Source: Streptomyces sp. DT2A-34
GTDB taxonomy: Bacteria > Actinomycetota > Actinomycetes > Streptomycetales > Streptomycetaceae
Assembly (NCBI RefSeq): GCF_030499515.1
Contig: NZ_JASTWJ010000001.1
Coordinates: forward strand, 5,932,001 to 5,996,000
Reading direction: 5' to 3'
DNA: 64,000 bases
A model generated the notes under the pieces. That model was not told the origin of the DNA. It saw only the letters and a list, made by a program, of their open reading frames with translations, and searched no databases. The translations under genes were made by a program, and so were the position numbers. Of the stretch, positions 15,759-24,410 are shown in pieces (the first letter of the stretch is position 1; the number at the start of each line of letters is the position of its first letter).

Positions 15759-16922
15759 ATGAACAGATCACGCTTATCGGCGTTCGCGGCGTCCGCCGTG
15801 CTCGCGCTCGGACCGGCCCTGACCCTGCCGATCGCCGCCGCGGGGTCCGCCTCCGCCGCCCCCGCGAACCCTTCGTCCACCGTCGGGTCGGCCCAACTGC
15901 CCCGCCCCACCGGACCCCACACCGTAGGGCGCGGCACCGTCCACCTCGTCGACAGCGACCGCCCCGACCCCTGGGTACCGGCCGCCGGCCCGCGGCAGTT
16001 GATGGTGTCGATGTACTACCCCGCACGGCCCGGAACCGAAGGCCCGACCGCCCCGTACATGACCACCGAGGAGGCCCGCCTCCTGATTCGGCTGCGCGCC
16101 CCGGACGTCACCGTTCCGCCCGAGGTGATCGGCGGTGTCCGTACCTGGGCGCACCCCGACGCGCGCCCGGCGCACGGCAGGTTCCCGCTGGCCGTCCTCT
16201 CGCCCGGTTTCACCTTCCCGCGCGCCACGCTCACCGGTCTCGCCGAGGACCTCGCCAGTCGCGGATATGTCGTCGCGCTGGTCGACCACCCGTATGAGAA
16301 CGCCGGTACGACCCTCCCCGACGGGCGGACCCTGCCCTGTGCCATCTGCGACCAGCCTCCCCAGGGCGGAATGGCGGCCATCGCCGAGAGCCGGGCCGAG
16401 GACGTCTCCTTCGTGCTCGACCGGCTGACCGGGCGTCACCCCGCGTGGCGGTACGCGCGCGTGATCGACGCGAAGCGGATCGGCATGGCCGGGCACTCCA
16501 TCGGCGGCAACGCCGCCGCCACGACGATGGCCGGGGACGCGCGCGTGCGGGCCGGTGTGAACATGGACGGCACCTTCTTCGCGCCCGTCCCGGACGACGG
16601 GCTCGACGGCCGTCCCTTCCTGATGTTCGGGACGAAGGACAGGCACGCGGACGAGAAGTGGGTCCAGGGCTGGGCCCACCTGGACGGCTGGAAGCGCTGG
16701 CTGACCGTCGCCGGAGCCGACCACGGCTCCTTCACCGACGTACCTCTCCTCGCGGAACTGGCCGGCATCCCGGACACCGCGCCGCTTCCCTACGCGCGCT
16801 CGTCGGTCCTCACGCGCGCGTACGTCGCCGCCTTCTTCGATCTGCATCTGAAGGGCGTTTCGCAGCCGCCGCTCGACGGGCCGTCGCCGGCCAACCCCGA
16901 GGTCAGCGTCCGTCTTCCTTGA
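15759..16922 (+). CDS. Secreted alpha/beta hydrolase (PAF-acetylhydrolase/lipase-like)
   Basis: A 387-residue exported hydrolase. The first 37 residues are a signal peptide ([30 protein letters not shown]) with an Ala-x-Ala cleavage site. The mature protein shows the alpha/beta fold: FPLAVLSPGFTFPRATLTGLAEDLASRGYVVALVDHP, the nucleophile elbow GHSIGG with Ser247, an Asp/Glu-bearing block FLMFGTKDRH, and a late His in AGADHGSFTDVPLL. This gives a plausible Ser-Asp-His triad. The family covers lipases, PAF-acetylhydrolase II and some polyester hydrolases; the substrate is unknown. The 3' end overlaps the convergent MFS gene by 20 bp. Confidence 0.9.
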   Translation: MNRSRLSAFAASAVLALGPALTLPIAAAGSASAAPANPSSTVGSAQLPRPTGPHTVGRGTVHLVDSDRPDPWVPAAGPRQLMVSMYYPARPGTEGPTAPYMTTEEARLLIRLRAPDVTVPPEVIGGVRTWAHPDARPAHGRFPLAVLSPGFTFPRATLTGLAEDLASRGYVVALVDHPYENAGTTLPDGRTLPCAICDQPPQGGMAAIAESRAEDVSFVLDRLTGRHPAWRYARVIDAKRIGMAGHSIGGNAAATTMAGDARVRAGVNMDGTFFAPVPDDGLDGRPFLMFGTKDRHADEKWVQGWAHLDGWKRWLTVAGADHGSFTDVPLLAELAGIPDTAPLPYARSSVLTRAYVAAFFDLHLKGVSQPPLDGPSPANPEVSVRLP

Positions 16923-18522
16923 AGTCTTCCGTGAGGGCTTCCGTGAGGTCTTCCCCGAGGACCGGAAACCGCCTCGGCGCCAGCAGCAACAGCACCAGGA
17001 AGGCCAGCGCCGCCGCGCACGACGCCCCCAGGTACACGGCGTGCACCGCGTCCGCGATGGCCCGCCTGGTGGCCTCCGGTGCCGCGGCGCCGGAATCCAG
17101 GGCCCGCGTCACCGAGTCCAGGTCGCTCGCACCGCCCAGTCGCGACGCCAGTACCCCGTTCGCCACCGCGCCGAAGAGAGCCGCGCCCACCGTCTGGCCC
17201 GTCTGCCGGCAGAAGAGGACGGACGCCGTCGTCGTACCCCGCTCCGACCACCCGACCGTCGACTGCACGCCCACGATCAGCGGCAGTTGGAACAGGCCCA
17301 GCGCCGCCCCCAGCAACAGCATCAGCAGCGCCGGCTGCCAGGCCTCCCCGGGATACGGCAGGAACAGGAACGCCAGCAGGATCAGTGACGCCGATCCGAT
17401 CCCCAGCATCGCCGTGTTCCGGAAGCCGATCCTGCGGTACACGTGCTGACTGAACGCCGCCGACACCGGCCAGCTCAACGTCCAGACCGACAGCACGAAT
17501 CCGGCCGCCACCGGGGCCAGGCCGAGGACCGACTGGGCATAGGTGGGCAGGAACACCGTCGGCGCCACCATCAGCAACCCCAGCGCGCCCAACGCCAGGT
17601 TCACCGCCGCGATCGTCCGGCGCCGCCACACCCAGCCCGGGATGATCGGCTCGGCCGCCCGGCGCTCCACCCACACCACGACCGCCGCCAGCGCAAGTCC
17701 CGTACCGAACAAGGCGATCGACGGCCCCGACAGCCACGGCCACGCCACCCCGCCCTGCACCAGCGCCGTCAGCAGCACACCCCCGCACGCGAACACCGCC
17801 AACGCGCCCGCCCAGTCGACACGCGCGCGCGTGCCCGTCGTCCCGCGCTCGCGCTCCGGCTCGTGCAGGTACCGCACGATCAGCCACAACGCCACCGCCC
17901 CGATCGGCAGGTTGATCAGGAAGATCCAGCGCCAGTCCGCGTACGCCGCCAGGACCCCGCCCAGCCCCGGGCCGGCCACCGCCGACACCGCCCACACCGT
18001 GGACAACTTGGACTGGATCTTCGGGCGTTCCTCCAGCGGGTACAGGTCGGCGGCCAGCGTCTGGACCGTGCCCTGCAGGGCCCCGCCGCCCAGGCCCTGC
18101 ACGATCCGGAACGCGATCAGCGCCGCCATGTTCCAGGCCACCGCGCACAGCAGCGACCCCAGCAGGAACAGCGCCGCGCCCGCGATCAGCACCGGCTTGC
18201 GGCCGAAGGTGTCGGAGAGCTTGCCGTAGACCGGGAGGGTCACGGTCACGGCTAGCAGATATCCGGAGAACAGCCAGGAGAAGACCGAGAAGCCGCCGAG
18301 GTCGCCGACGATCTGCGGTACGGCCGTGGAGACGATGGTGGCGTCGAGCGCGGCCAGCGCCATCGCGAGCATCAGGGCCGCGACCACGGCCCCGCGTTTC
18401 TCGGTTCCGGTGCGCTGTGCGGTGTCGCGTGTCGCGGGTCTCGTACTGCCCACCGGGTTCCTCTCCTGGCGCATTCCCCATGCGTTCCCCTTGCACCTAT
18501 ATGCCGCCGAACAGCTTCCCAC
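16903..18522 (-). CDS. MFS drug exporter, DHA2 (14-TM) family
   Basis: A 539-residue membrane protein with about 14 hydrophobic spans. The DHA2 motif D1 reads LDATIVSTAVPQIVGDLGG in the first helix. Motif A is GKLSDTFGRKPVLIAG, and the motif C region is VWAVSAVAGPGLGGVLA. Such proteins export drugs or natural products with proton antiport. There is no TetR-type regulator beside it. Two in-frame starts are possible: GTG 18522 (AGGG upstream) and ATG 18474. The shorter form begins just before a hydrophilic N-terminus and would be the usual family length. The 3' end overlaps the hydrolase gene by 20 bp. Confidence 0.92.
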   Translation of the reverse strand: MGSCSAAYRCKGNAWGMRQERNPVGSTRPATRDTAQRTGTEKRGAVVAALMLAMALAALDATIVSTAVPQIVGDLGGFSVFSWLFSGYLLAVTVTLPVYGKLSDTFGRKPVLIAGAALFLLGSLLCAVAWNMAALIAFRIVQGLGGGALQGTVQTLAADLYPLEERPKIQSKLSTVWAVSAVAGPGLGGVLAAYADWRWIFLINLPIGAVALWLIVRYLHEPERERGTTGTRARVDWAGALAVFACGGVLLTALVQGGVAWPWLSGPSIALFGTGLALAAVVVWVERRAAEPIIPGWVWRRRTIAAVNLALGALGLLMVAPTVFLPTYAQSVLGLAPVAAGFVLSVWTLSWPVSAAFSQHVYRRIGFRNTAMLGIGSASLILLAFLFLPYPGEAWQPALLMLLLGAALGLFQLPLIVGVQSTVGWSERGTTTASVLFCRQTGQTVGAALFGAVANGVLASRLGGASDLDSVTRALDSGAAAPEATRRAIADAVHAVYLGASCAAALAFLVLLLLAPRRFPVLGEDLTEALTEDFKEDGR

Positions 18523-18875
18523 TTGACCCTGACGTCGCGGGAGGGTGGAGCCTGGGTGCGTCCGAGGGTGGAGGCGACCCTGAGGCGCGCTCCCCCGAAG
18601 GGTGGACTGCCCCTAGGGGTACCTCCGCACCAGGTCTCGGGGAGGGGTGGTACCGCCGGAGGACGAGAGGTGGCGGGGGCCGTCCTTAATCTGGCTTTAC
18701 GCCGCTGGGGGGCGGCTGACCGAACCGGCGGGGGTGGGGTTTTCCCCCGCACAAGACGGGGCTCGGCACCAGCGCGCCGGACCCCTCCCCGGAGCCAGAC
18801 TCGACGACGTACCAGTTCTCGACGTACCGGCTGAGGACTCGTGCGTCCATCCACAACCGACTTAGGAGACATACC
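18523..18875. promoter_or_regulatory. Divergent promoter region, MFS / ABC exporter
   Basis: A 353-bp gap between the divergent MFS and ABC genes. I see no gene here. It is rich in short G-run motifs, including the near-direct repeats CGAGGGTGGA (about 18559) and GAAGGGTGGA (about 18597), and the pair GGGGTACC / GGTGGTACC at about 18615-18652. These could be regulator sites. The ABC gene has a clear ribosome binding site, TAGGAGAC, 5-12 bases before GTG 18876. Confidence 0.35.
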
Positions 18876-19664
18876 GTGACATCGGCTGTAACCATTCCCA
18901 GGCACGGGGGCACTGGAGGGCGTACGGCCGTTGCCGCGCGGGCGCGGCAGGTCGTCAAGGCGTACGGGTCGGGGGAGACCCGTGTCGTCGCCCTCGACCA
19001 TGTCGACGTGGACATCGCACGGGGCCAGTTCACCGCGATCATGGGCCCCTCGGGGTCCGGCAAGTCCACCTTGATGCACTGCCTCGCCGGGCTCGACACC
19101 GTCACCGGCGGCCAGATCCATCTCGACGAGACCGAGATCACCGGGCTGAAGGACAAGAAGCTCACGCAGCTGCGCCGGGACCGGATCGGCTTCATCTTCC
19201 AGGCGTTCAACCTGCTGCCGACGCTCAACGCCCTGGAGAACATCACGCTGCCCATGGACATAGCGGGCCGTAAGCCGGACCGGCAGTGGCTCGGGCGCGT
19301 GGTCGACACGGTGGGACTCTCCGACCGGCTCAAGCACCGGCCCACCCAGCTCTCCGGCGGCCAGCAGCAGCGTGTCGCCGTCGCCCGTGCCCTGGCCGCG
19401 CGGCCGGAGATCATCTTCGGTGACGAGCCGACCGGAAACCTCGACTCGCGCGCCGGTGCCGAGGTGCTCGGCTTCCTGCGGCGGTCCGTCGACGAGCTCG
19501 GGCAGACCATCGTGATGGTCACGCACGACCCCGTCGCCGCCTCGTACGCGGACCGGGTGCTGTACCTCGCCGACGGGCGCATCGTCGACGAGATGTACAA
19601 GCCGACCGCCGACGCCGTCCTGGACCGTATGAAGGACTTCGACGCCCGGGGGCGCACGTCATGA
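18876..19664 (+). CDS. ABC transporter ATPase, MacB/LolD class
   Basis: A 262-residue ATPase of the MacB/LolD/FtsE class. Walker A GPSGSGKST is at residues 57-65, the Q-loop is in FIFQAFNLLPTLNALENI, the signature LSGGQQQRVAVARAL follows, and Walker B with its glutamate is in EIIFGDEPTGNLDSR; the H-loop is MVTHDP. It powers the permease encoded immediately downstream (4-bp overlap). Such pairs work as mechanotransmission exporters or cell-envelope systems rather than importers. The start is GTG 18876 after TAGGAGAC. It is a close paralogue of the ATPase at 61947-62747. Confidence 0.95.
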   Translation: MTSAVTIPRHGGTGGRTAVAARARQVVKAYGSGETRVVALDHVDVDIARGQFTAIMGPSGSGKSTLMHCLAGLDTVTGGQIHLDETEITGLKDKKLTQLRRDRIGFIFQAFNLLPTLNALENITLPMDIAGRKPDRQWLGRVVDTVGLSDRLKHRPTQLSGGQQQRVAVARALAARPEIIFGDEPTGNLDSRAGAEVLGFLRRSVDELGQTIVMVTHDPVAASYADRVLYLADGRIVDEMYKPTADAVLDRMKDFDARGRTS

Positions 19665-22258
19665 CCGTCGTGAAGACCTCGCTGCGCAACTTCTTCGCGC
19701 ACAAGGGGCGCATGGCGCTGTCGGCCGTGGCGGTGCTCCTGTCCGTCGCCTTCGTGTGCGGGACGCTGGTGTTCACCGACACGATGAACACCACCTTCGA
19801 CAAGCTCTTCGCCGTCACCTCCTCCGACGTCACCGTCAGCCCCAAGGACGCCAAGGACGAGGACGACGGCGGCGGAACGGGCCGGCCCAGCTCGCTGCCC
19901 GCCTCCACCGTCGAGCAGATCGCCGCCGTCGACGGTGTGAAGAAGGCGGAGGGCGCGGTCGCCTCGACGAGCGTGACCGTCGTCAACTCCGAGAACGAGA
20001 ACATGGGTTCCAGCACGGGCGCGCCCACGTTCGCCGGCAACTGGACGGCCAACGACCTGAGGTCCATGGAGATCACCTCCGGGCACGCCCCGCGCGGGCC
20101 CACCGAGGTCATGGTCGACGCGGACACCGCCGACAAGCACGACCTGAAGCTCGGCGACGAACTGCGCACCATCGCCGCCACCGGCGACATCCGCGCGCGG
20201 ATCGCCGGCATCGCCTCCTGGAAGGTCACCAACCCGGGCGCGGCCGTCGTCTACTTCGACACCGCCACCGCCCAGCGCACCCTGCTCGGCGCCACCGGCC
20301 GCTTCACACAGGTCTCCGTCACCGCGGCGGCCGGCGTGAGCGACGCGCAACTCAAGCGGAACGTCGCCGAGGCCCTGAACGGTGCGTCCGGCACGTCCGG
20401 CGCGTCCGGCGCATACAAGATCCAGACGGCCAAGGAGAACGCCGACGAGAACCGCAAGGACGTCGGCGAGTTCATGAACGTCATGAAGTACGCCATGCTC
20501 GGCTTCGCCGGGATCGCCGTCCTCGTCGGCATCTTCCTGATCATCAACACCTTTTCCATGCTGGTCGCCCAGCGCACCCGCGAGATCGGCCTGATGCGGG
20601 CGATCGGCTCCTCGCGCCGGCAGGTCAACCGGTCGGTGCTGGTGGAGGCGCTGCTGTTGGGCTTCGTCGGGTCCGTGCTCGGTGTGGGCGCCGGTGTCGG
20701 CATCGCGATCGGCCTGATGAAGCTCATGTCGATGGCCGGCATGAACCTCTCCACCGACGACCTGACGGTGAAGATGACGACCCCCGTGGTCGGCCTGATC
20801 CTGGGTGTCGTGGTCACGGTCCTCGCCGCGTACCTCCCGGCCCGCCGCGCCGGCAAGGTCTCCCCGATGGCGGCCCTGCGCGACGCCGGTACCCCGGCCG
20901 ACGGCAAGGCCGGCTGGGTGCGCGGCCTGATCGGGCTGGTCCTGACCGGCGCGGGCGCCTTCGCCCTCTACGCCGCCGCCACCGCCGACAAGGCGAGCGA
21001 CGGTGCGCTGATGCTGGGCGGCGGCGTGGTGCTGACCCTGATCGGCTTCGTGGTCATCGGCCCGCTGCTCGCCGGCGGGGTGGTCCGGGTGATCAGCGCG
21101 GTGCTGCTGCGCGCCTTCGGACCCGTGGGCCGCATGGCCGAGCGCAACGCCCTGCGCAACCCGCGCCGTACCGGCGCCACGGGCGCCGCCCTGATGATCG
21201 GCCTCGCCCTGGTGGCCTGCCTGTCGGTGGTCGGCTCCTCGCTCGTCGCCTCGGCGACGAGCGAGCTGGACAAGTCGGTGGGCGCGGACTTCATCGTCCT
21301 GAGCGAGCGGCAGGAGATCGTGCCGCAGGCCGAGAAGGCGATGCAGCAGACGCCGGGCCTCGCCCACGTCACCCGCAACAAGCAGATTGACGCCACACTG
21401 ACCTCGCCGGACGGCAAGACCGACGACAGCGGGCTCACCGCCGCCGACCCGACGTACGCCGAGGACCTTCGCCGTACGACCACGGAGGGCACCCTGTCCG
21501 CCGCCTACGGCAAGGACGCCATGTCGGTCGGCTCCGACTACGCCACCGAGCACGGCGTGCACGTCGGCGACACCATCACCGTCGCCTTCGAGGGCGGCGA
21601 GACGGCGAAGCTGAAGGTCGCGGCCATCACGGACGACGACACCTCCTTCGACCAGGGCGCCCGCTACATCAGCATCGAGACGCTGCGCGAGTACCTCCCC
21701 GCCGACCGGATCCCGCAGACCGAGATGCTGCTCGGCAAGGCGAAGGACGGCCAGGAGGAGGCGGCGTACGCGGCCCTGAAGAAGTCGCTGCACGACTACC
21801 CGCAGTACCCGGTCCGCGACCAGACCGACTACAAGCAGGAGCTCAAGGACCAGATGGGCCAGCTCCTGAACATGGTCTACGGCCTGCTCGCCCTGGCGAT
21901 CATCGTGGCGGTCCTGGGCGTGGTGAACACCCTGGCCCTGTCGGTGGTGGAACGCACCCGCGAGATCGGCCTGATGCGCGCCATCGGCCTCTCCCGCCGC
22001 CAGCTGCGCCGCATGATCCGCATGGAGTCGGTGGTGATCGCCCTGTTCGGCGCCCTGCTGGGCCTCGGACTCGGGATGGGCTGGGGCGCGACCGCGCAGA
22101 AGCTCCTGGCTCTGGAGGGCCTGAACGTCCTCGACATCCCGTGGCCGACGATCATCGGGGTCTTCATCGGCTCGGCCTTCGTGGGCCTGTTCGCGGCACT
22201 GGTGCCGGCGTTCAGGGCGGGCCGGATGAACGTCCTGAACGCGATCGCGACCGAGTAG
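19661..22258 (+). CDS. ABC transporter permease with two FtsX domains
   Basis: An 865-residue permease. TM1 lies at residues 15-35 and is followed by a large extracytoplasmic MacB-type domain. A first FtsX unit starts at about residue 270 (YAMLGFAGIAVLVGIFLIINTFSMLVAQRTREIGLMRAIG). A second extracytoplasmic domain follows, then a second FtsX unit at the C-terminus (LALAIIVAVLGVVNTLALSVVERTREIGLMRAIG). The two FtsX units are internally similar. Its partner is the ATPase just upstream. It probably exports or senses envelope-active compounds; the substrate is unknown. The stop codon is the first of six TAG codons in a 12-nt tandem repeat. Confidence 0.95.
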   Translation: MTVVKTSLRNFFAHKGRMALSAVAVLLSVAFVCGTLVFTDTMNTTFDKLFAVTSSDVTVSPKDAKDEDDGGGTGRPSSLPASTVEQIAAVDGVKKAEGAVASTSVTVVNSENENMGSSTGAPTFAGNWTANDLRSMEITSGHAPRGPTEVMVDADTADKHDLKLGDELRTIAATGDIRARIAGIASWKVTNPGAAVVYFDTATAQRTLLGATGRFTQVSVTAAAGVSDAQLKRNVAEALNGASGTSGASGAYKIQTAKENADENRKDVGEFMNVMKYAMLGFAGIAVLVGIFLIINTFSMLVAQRTREIGLMRAIGSSRRQVNRSVLVEALLLGFVGSVLGVGAGVGIAIGLMKLMSMAGMNLSTDDLTVKMTTPVVGLILGVVVTVLAAYLPARRAGKVSPMAALRDAGTPADGKAGWVRGLIGLVLTGAGAFALYAAATADKASDGALMLGGGVVLTLIGFVVIGPLLAGGVVRVISAVLLRAFGPVGRMAERNALRNPRRTGATGAALMIGLALVACLSVVGSSLVASATSELDKSVGADFIVLSERQEIVPQAEKAMQQTPGLAHVTRNKQIDATLTSPDGKTDDSGLTAADPTYAEDLRRTTTEGTLSAAYGKDAMSVGSDYATEHGVHVGDTITVAFEGGETAKLKVAAITDDDTSFDQGARYISIETLREYLPADRIPQTEMLLGKAKDGQEEAAYAALKKSLHDYPQYPVRDQTDYKQELKDQMGQLLNMVYGLLALAIIVAVLGVVNTLALSVVERTREIGLMRAIGLSRRQLRRMIRMESVVIALFGALLGLGLGMGWGATAQKLLALEGLNVLDIPWPTIIGVFIGSAFVGLFAALVPAFRAGRMNVLNAIATE

Positions 22259-22318
22259 CCGACCGAGTAGCCGACCGAGTAGCCGGTCGAGTAGTCGGCC
22301 GAGTAGTCGATCGCATAG
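22247..22318 (+). repeat. Six 12-nt tandem units across the permease stop codon
   Basis: Six consecutive 12-base units of the form cCGACCGAGTAG run from the last codons of the permease into the 3' flank. Units 2 and 3 are identical; units 4-6 diverge. Because 12 is a multiple of three, every unit places a TAG in the permease reading frame, giving six in-frame stops four codons apart. Confidence 0.9.
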
Positions 22319-22347
22319 CCACCGCACACGGGGGTTGCGGGGGAGAC

Positions 22348-22385
22348 GGGCCCGGTCCGGAGGTTTCACCCTCCGGACCGGGCCC
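22348..22385. terminator. Bidirectional terminator between permease and DUF2079 genes
   Basis: A 16-bp inverted repeat, GGGCCCGGTCCGGAGG with its complement, and a short 6-base loop lies between the convergent permease and DUF2079 genes. The DUF2079 stop begins 5 bp to the right. Confidence 0.88.
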
Positions 22386-22389
22386 ACGG

Positions 22390-23862
22390 TCATTGCCCGC
22401 TCTGCCCCGGCCCGCTCCGCCGCTCCAGCAGTACGACGCCGTAGGCGGTGCCCTTGACGGTGTACCGGGCGTCGGGGTGCAGGGTCTCGGCGTAGGCCTC
22501 GACGTCGCGATAGCGCTTGCGCGAGTTGTCGAGGGCGATGAAGTCGGGGTTGATACCGCGCGCGGTGCTGACCCAGAAGACCCGGCAGCGCGAGGTGAGC
22601 CGGCTGATCGGAGCGATGTTCGCCTCGACGGAGGCGTTGTCGGGCACTTGGGCGAGAAGCCGCTCGATGGCCGTCACGCGCGCGGGCTTGCGGTAGATCT
22701 CGCTCTCGGTCAGCGCGGCGAGCGGCAGTGAGGTGGTCAGCGCGAGCGAGGCGGCCGCGACGGCGGCGGGCAGGTGATGGACGTACGACCGCAGCCACGC
22801 GCGCGTGCTGTGCCGGGCGGTGTCGAGGGCGTCGACGAGCGCGAGGGCGACGATGGGCATCAGAACGGCGTTGTAGTGCCAATCCGTCCCCCAGTACTGC
22901 GGGTAGGAGGAGACGAAACGCCAGCCGATGGTGGGCAGGGCGACGAGCAGGATGGGGGACCGCAGGGCGAGCAGTCCGGTGGTCGGTATGAGGAGCCAGC
23001 ACAGCGTACGGAGCTTGGTGTCGAGGCCGTCGAAGGGCCCGCCGCCGCCCGACGACTCGCTCACCTTGTTCCAGTAGTCGTAGGTGCCGGCGGAGTTGAA
23101 GCTCGGTATGACCAGCAGGAGGGTGACCGCGACGGCCACCACGCCGAAGACGGCGACGCCGATCGCGTACCGGGACGCGCGCGGCGAGTCCTGGCGGGCC
23201 CGCCAGGCGACGACCAGCGCGATGGCCGTGAGGGTGAACCCCAGATCCTCCTTCACCAGGACGAGCGCGATCGCCCAGAGCAGAGCGGCCCGCCAACGCC
23301 GTGCGAGCAGCGCTTCGAGGCTGAACGCGATGAGCGGTACGGCGAAGCAGATCTCGTGGAAGTCGAAGTCGACGGCCTGCTGAAGCCCCCACGACAGCCC
23401 GTACGCCAGCCCGATCGCAAGCCCCCGCGGCCGCCCCAGCAGCCGGGCCGCGGCCCGGGTGACGGGGACGGCGGACAGGGCGAACAGCGCGGCCTGCGCG
23501 ACGAGGAGGGTCACCGGGGAGGGAAACACCCGGTAGAACGGCGCGAGCAGGGCCGTCACCGGGCTGAAGTGATCGCCCAGGATGTTGAACCCGGGCCCCT
23601 TGAGGTCGGCGATCGGCGCCTGAAGATGCGCGTACGACCGGATGACCTGCTCGAAGATCCCGAGATCCCACGACCGCTGCCCCAGATGCCGGTAACGGCC
23701 GACGGACACGATCGCGTACCCGACGAAGAGCACGGCGGCGAGCAGCCAGGGATCCCGCCGACCGGGATCGGGCTGCGCGTCCCCTTCGGTGCGCCCGGCG
23801 GGCTCCGGTATGTGGGGATCCGAGGACGTGTTCGGCGTCGCGGAGGTGGCGGGGGTGGGCAT
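22390..23862 (-). CDS. DUF2079 polytopic membrane protein
   Basis: A 490-residue membrane protein of the DUF2079 family, which is related in topology to GT-C-type glycosyltransferases. Features are an N-terminal hydrophilic tail rich in Pro/Thr/Ser, a first span AAVLFVGYAIVSVGRYRHLGQRSWDLGIFEQVIRSYA (the LGIFEQ block is typical), the extracytoplasmic GDHFSPVTALLAPFYRVFPSPVTLL, and many later spans. The C-terminal extracytoplasmic part contains VPDNASVEANIAPISRLTSRCRVFWV. A role in cell-envelope glycosylation is possible but not established. Start ATG 23862. Confidence 0.88.
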   Translation of the reverse strand: MPTPATSATPNTSSDPHIPEPAGRTEGDAQPDPGRRDPWLLAAVLFVGYAIVSVGRYRHLGQRSWDLGIFEQVIRSYAHLQAPIADLKGPGFNILGDHFSPVTALLAPFYRVFPSPVTLLVAQAALFALSAVPVTRAAARLLGRPRGLAIGLAYGLSWGLQQAVDFDFHEICFAVPLIAFSLEALLARRWRAALLWAIALVLVKEDLGFTLTAIALVVAWRARQDSPRASRYAIGVAVFGVVAVAVTLLLVIPSFNSAGTYDYWNKVSESSGGGGPFDGLDTKLRTLCWLLIPTTGLLALRSPILLVALPTIGWRFVSSYPQYWGTDWHYNAVLMPIVALALVDALDTARHSTRAWLRSYVHHLPAAVAAASLALTTSLPLAALTESEIYRKPARVTAIERLLAQVPDNASVEANIAPISRLTSRCRVFWVSTARGINPDFIALDNSRKRYRDVEAYAETLHPDARYTVKGTAYGVVLLERRSGPGQSGQ

Positions 23863-23935
23863 GGGGGGACCTTACGCGGTGCGGTGTTCAGGGCCTGTGG
23901 CCACCCGCACTTTCCGGCGCCGGTCGAGGCACTCC

Positions 23936-24252
23936 GTCCGGTCCGGGGTTTGAGGACGAGGCCACGCCGTCCCTGGCTCCCGCCCACCCGCAGGGGGCTT
24001 CACTCCTTGAGGCCGGCCCGCGTCATCCGTCCGGTCCGGGGTTTGAGGGCGAGGCCGTGCCGTCCCTGGCTCCCGCCCACCCGCAGGGGGCTGCACCTCT
24101 TGAGGCCGGCCCCGCGTCATTCAGCCCGTCCGGCGTTTGAGGACGAGGCCCGTTCAGGGCCGAAGCGGGGGTCTGGGGGCCGCAGGCCCCCAGGGACCGG
24201 GGTCGAAGGGGCGGAGCCCCTCAAGGATGGGACGGGTAGGGGCGGCGGGGGC
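23936..24252. repeat. Dispersed intergenic repeat: two ~90-bp direct copies plus a palindromic tail
   Basis: Two direct copies of a roughly 90-bp unit (about 23936-24026 and 24028-24120) begin GTCCGGGGTTTGAGG and share CCGTCCCTGGCTCCCGCCCA and CAGGGGGCT. A third, partial copy starts at 24127. It continues into a palindrome-rich block (GGGGGCCGCAGGCCCCC and GGGGCGGAGCCCC) that is repeated in inverse orientation at 54480-54605. This is the type of non-coding repeat scattered through streptomycete genomes. No gene lies in the 548 bp between DUF2079 and mfd. Confidence 0.8.
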
Positions 24253-24300
24253 GAAAAAGGCCCGAGCCCCACAGCCACGCCGGCCACCAGAGAACGGACG

Positions 24301-24309
24301 TTATCCACA
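24301..24309. promoter_or_regulatory. DnaA-box sequence upstream of mfd
   Basis: TTATCCACA, a perfect match to the classical DnaA box, lies 102 bp before the mfd start. A single box may be chance. It is noted because three similar boxes precede mazG in this window. Confidence 0.4.
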
Positions 24310-24410
24310 GGCCCGGCACGCGCCCCCGCAGCGACGTACGCTGGAGGCCCCCGGCCCGTCACACGCGTCGGGCCCTTCGTGTTGCCCACCCCGGACGAAA
24401 GCGCCCCCGA

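Noticed and set aside
18686..23671. Minus-strand open frame of 1,661 codons across the first ABC system
   Set aside because: Antisense shadow over the ATPase, permease, terminator and part of DUF2079; no family blocks, and implausible composition.
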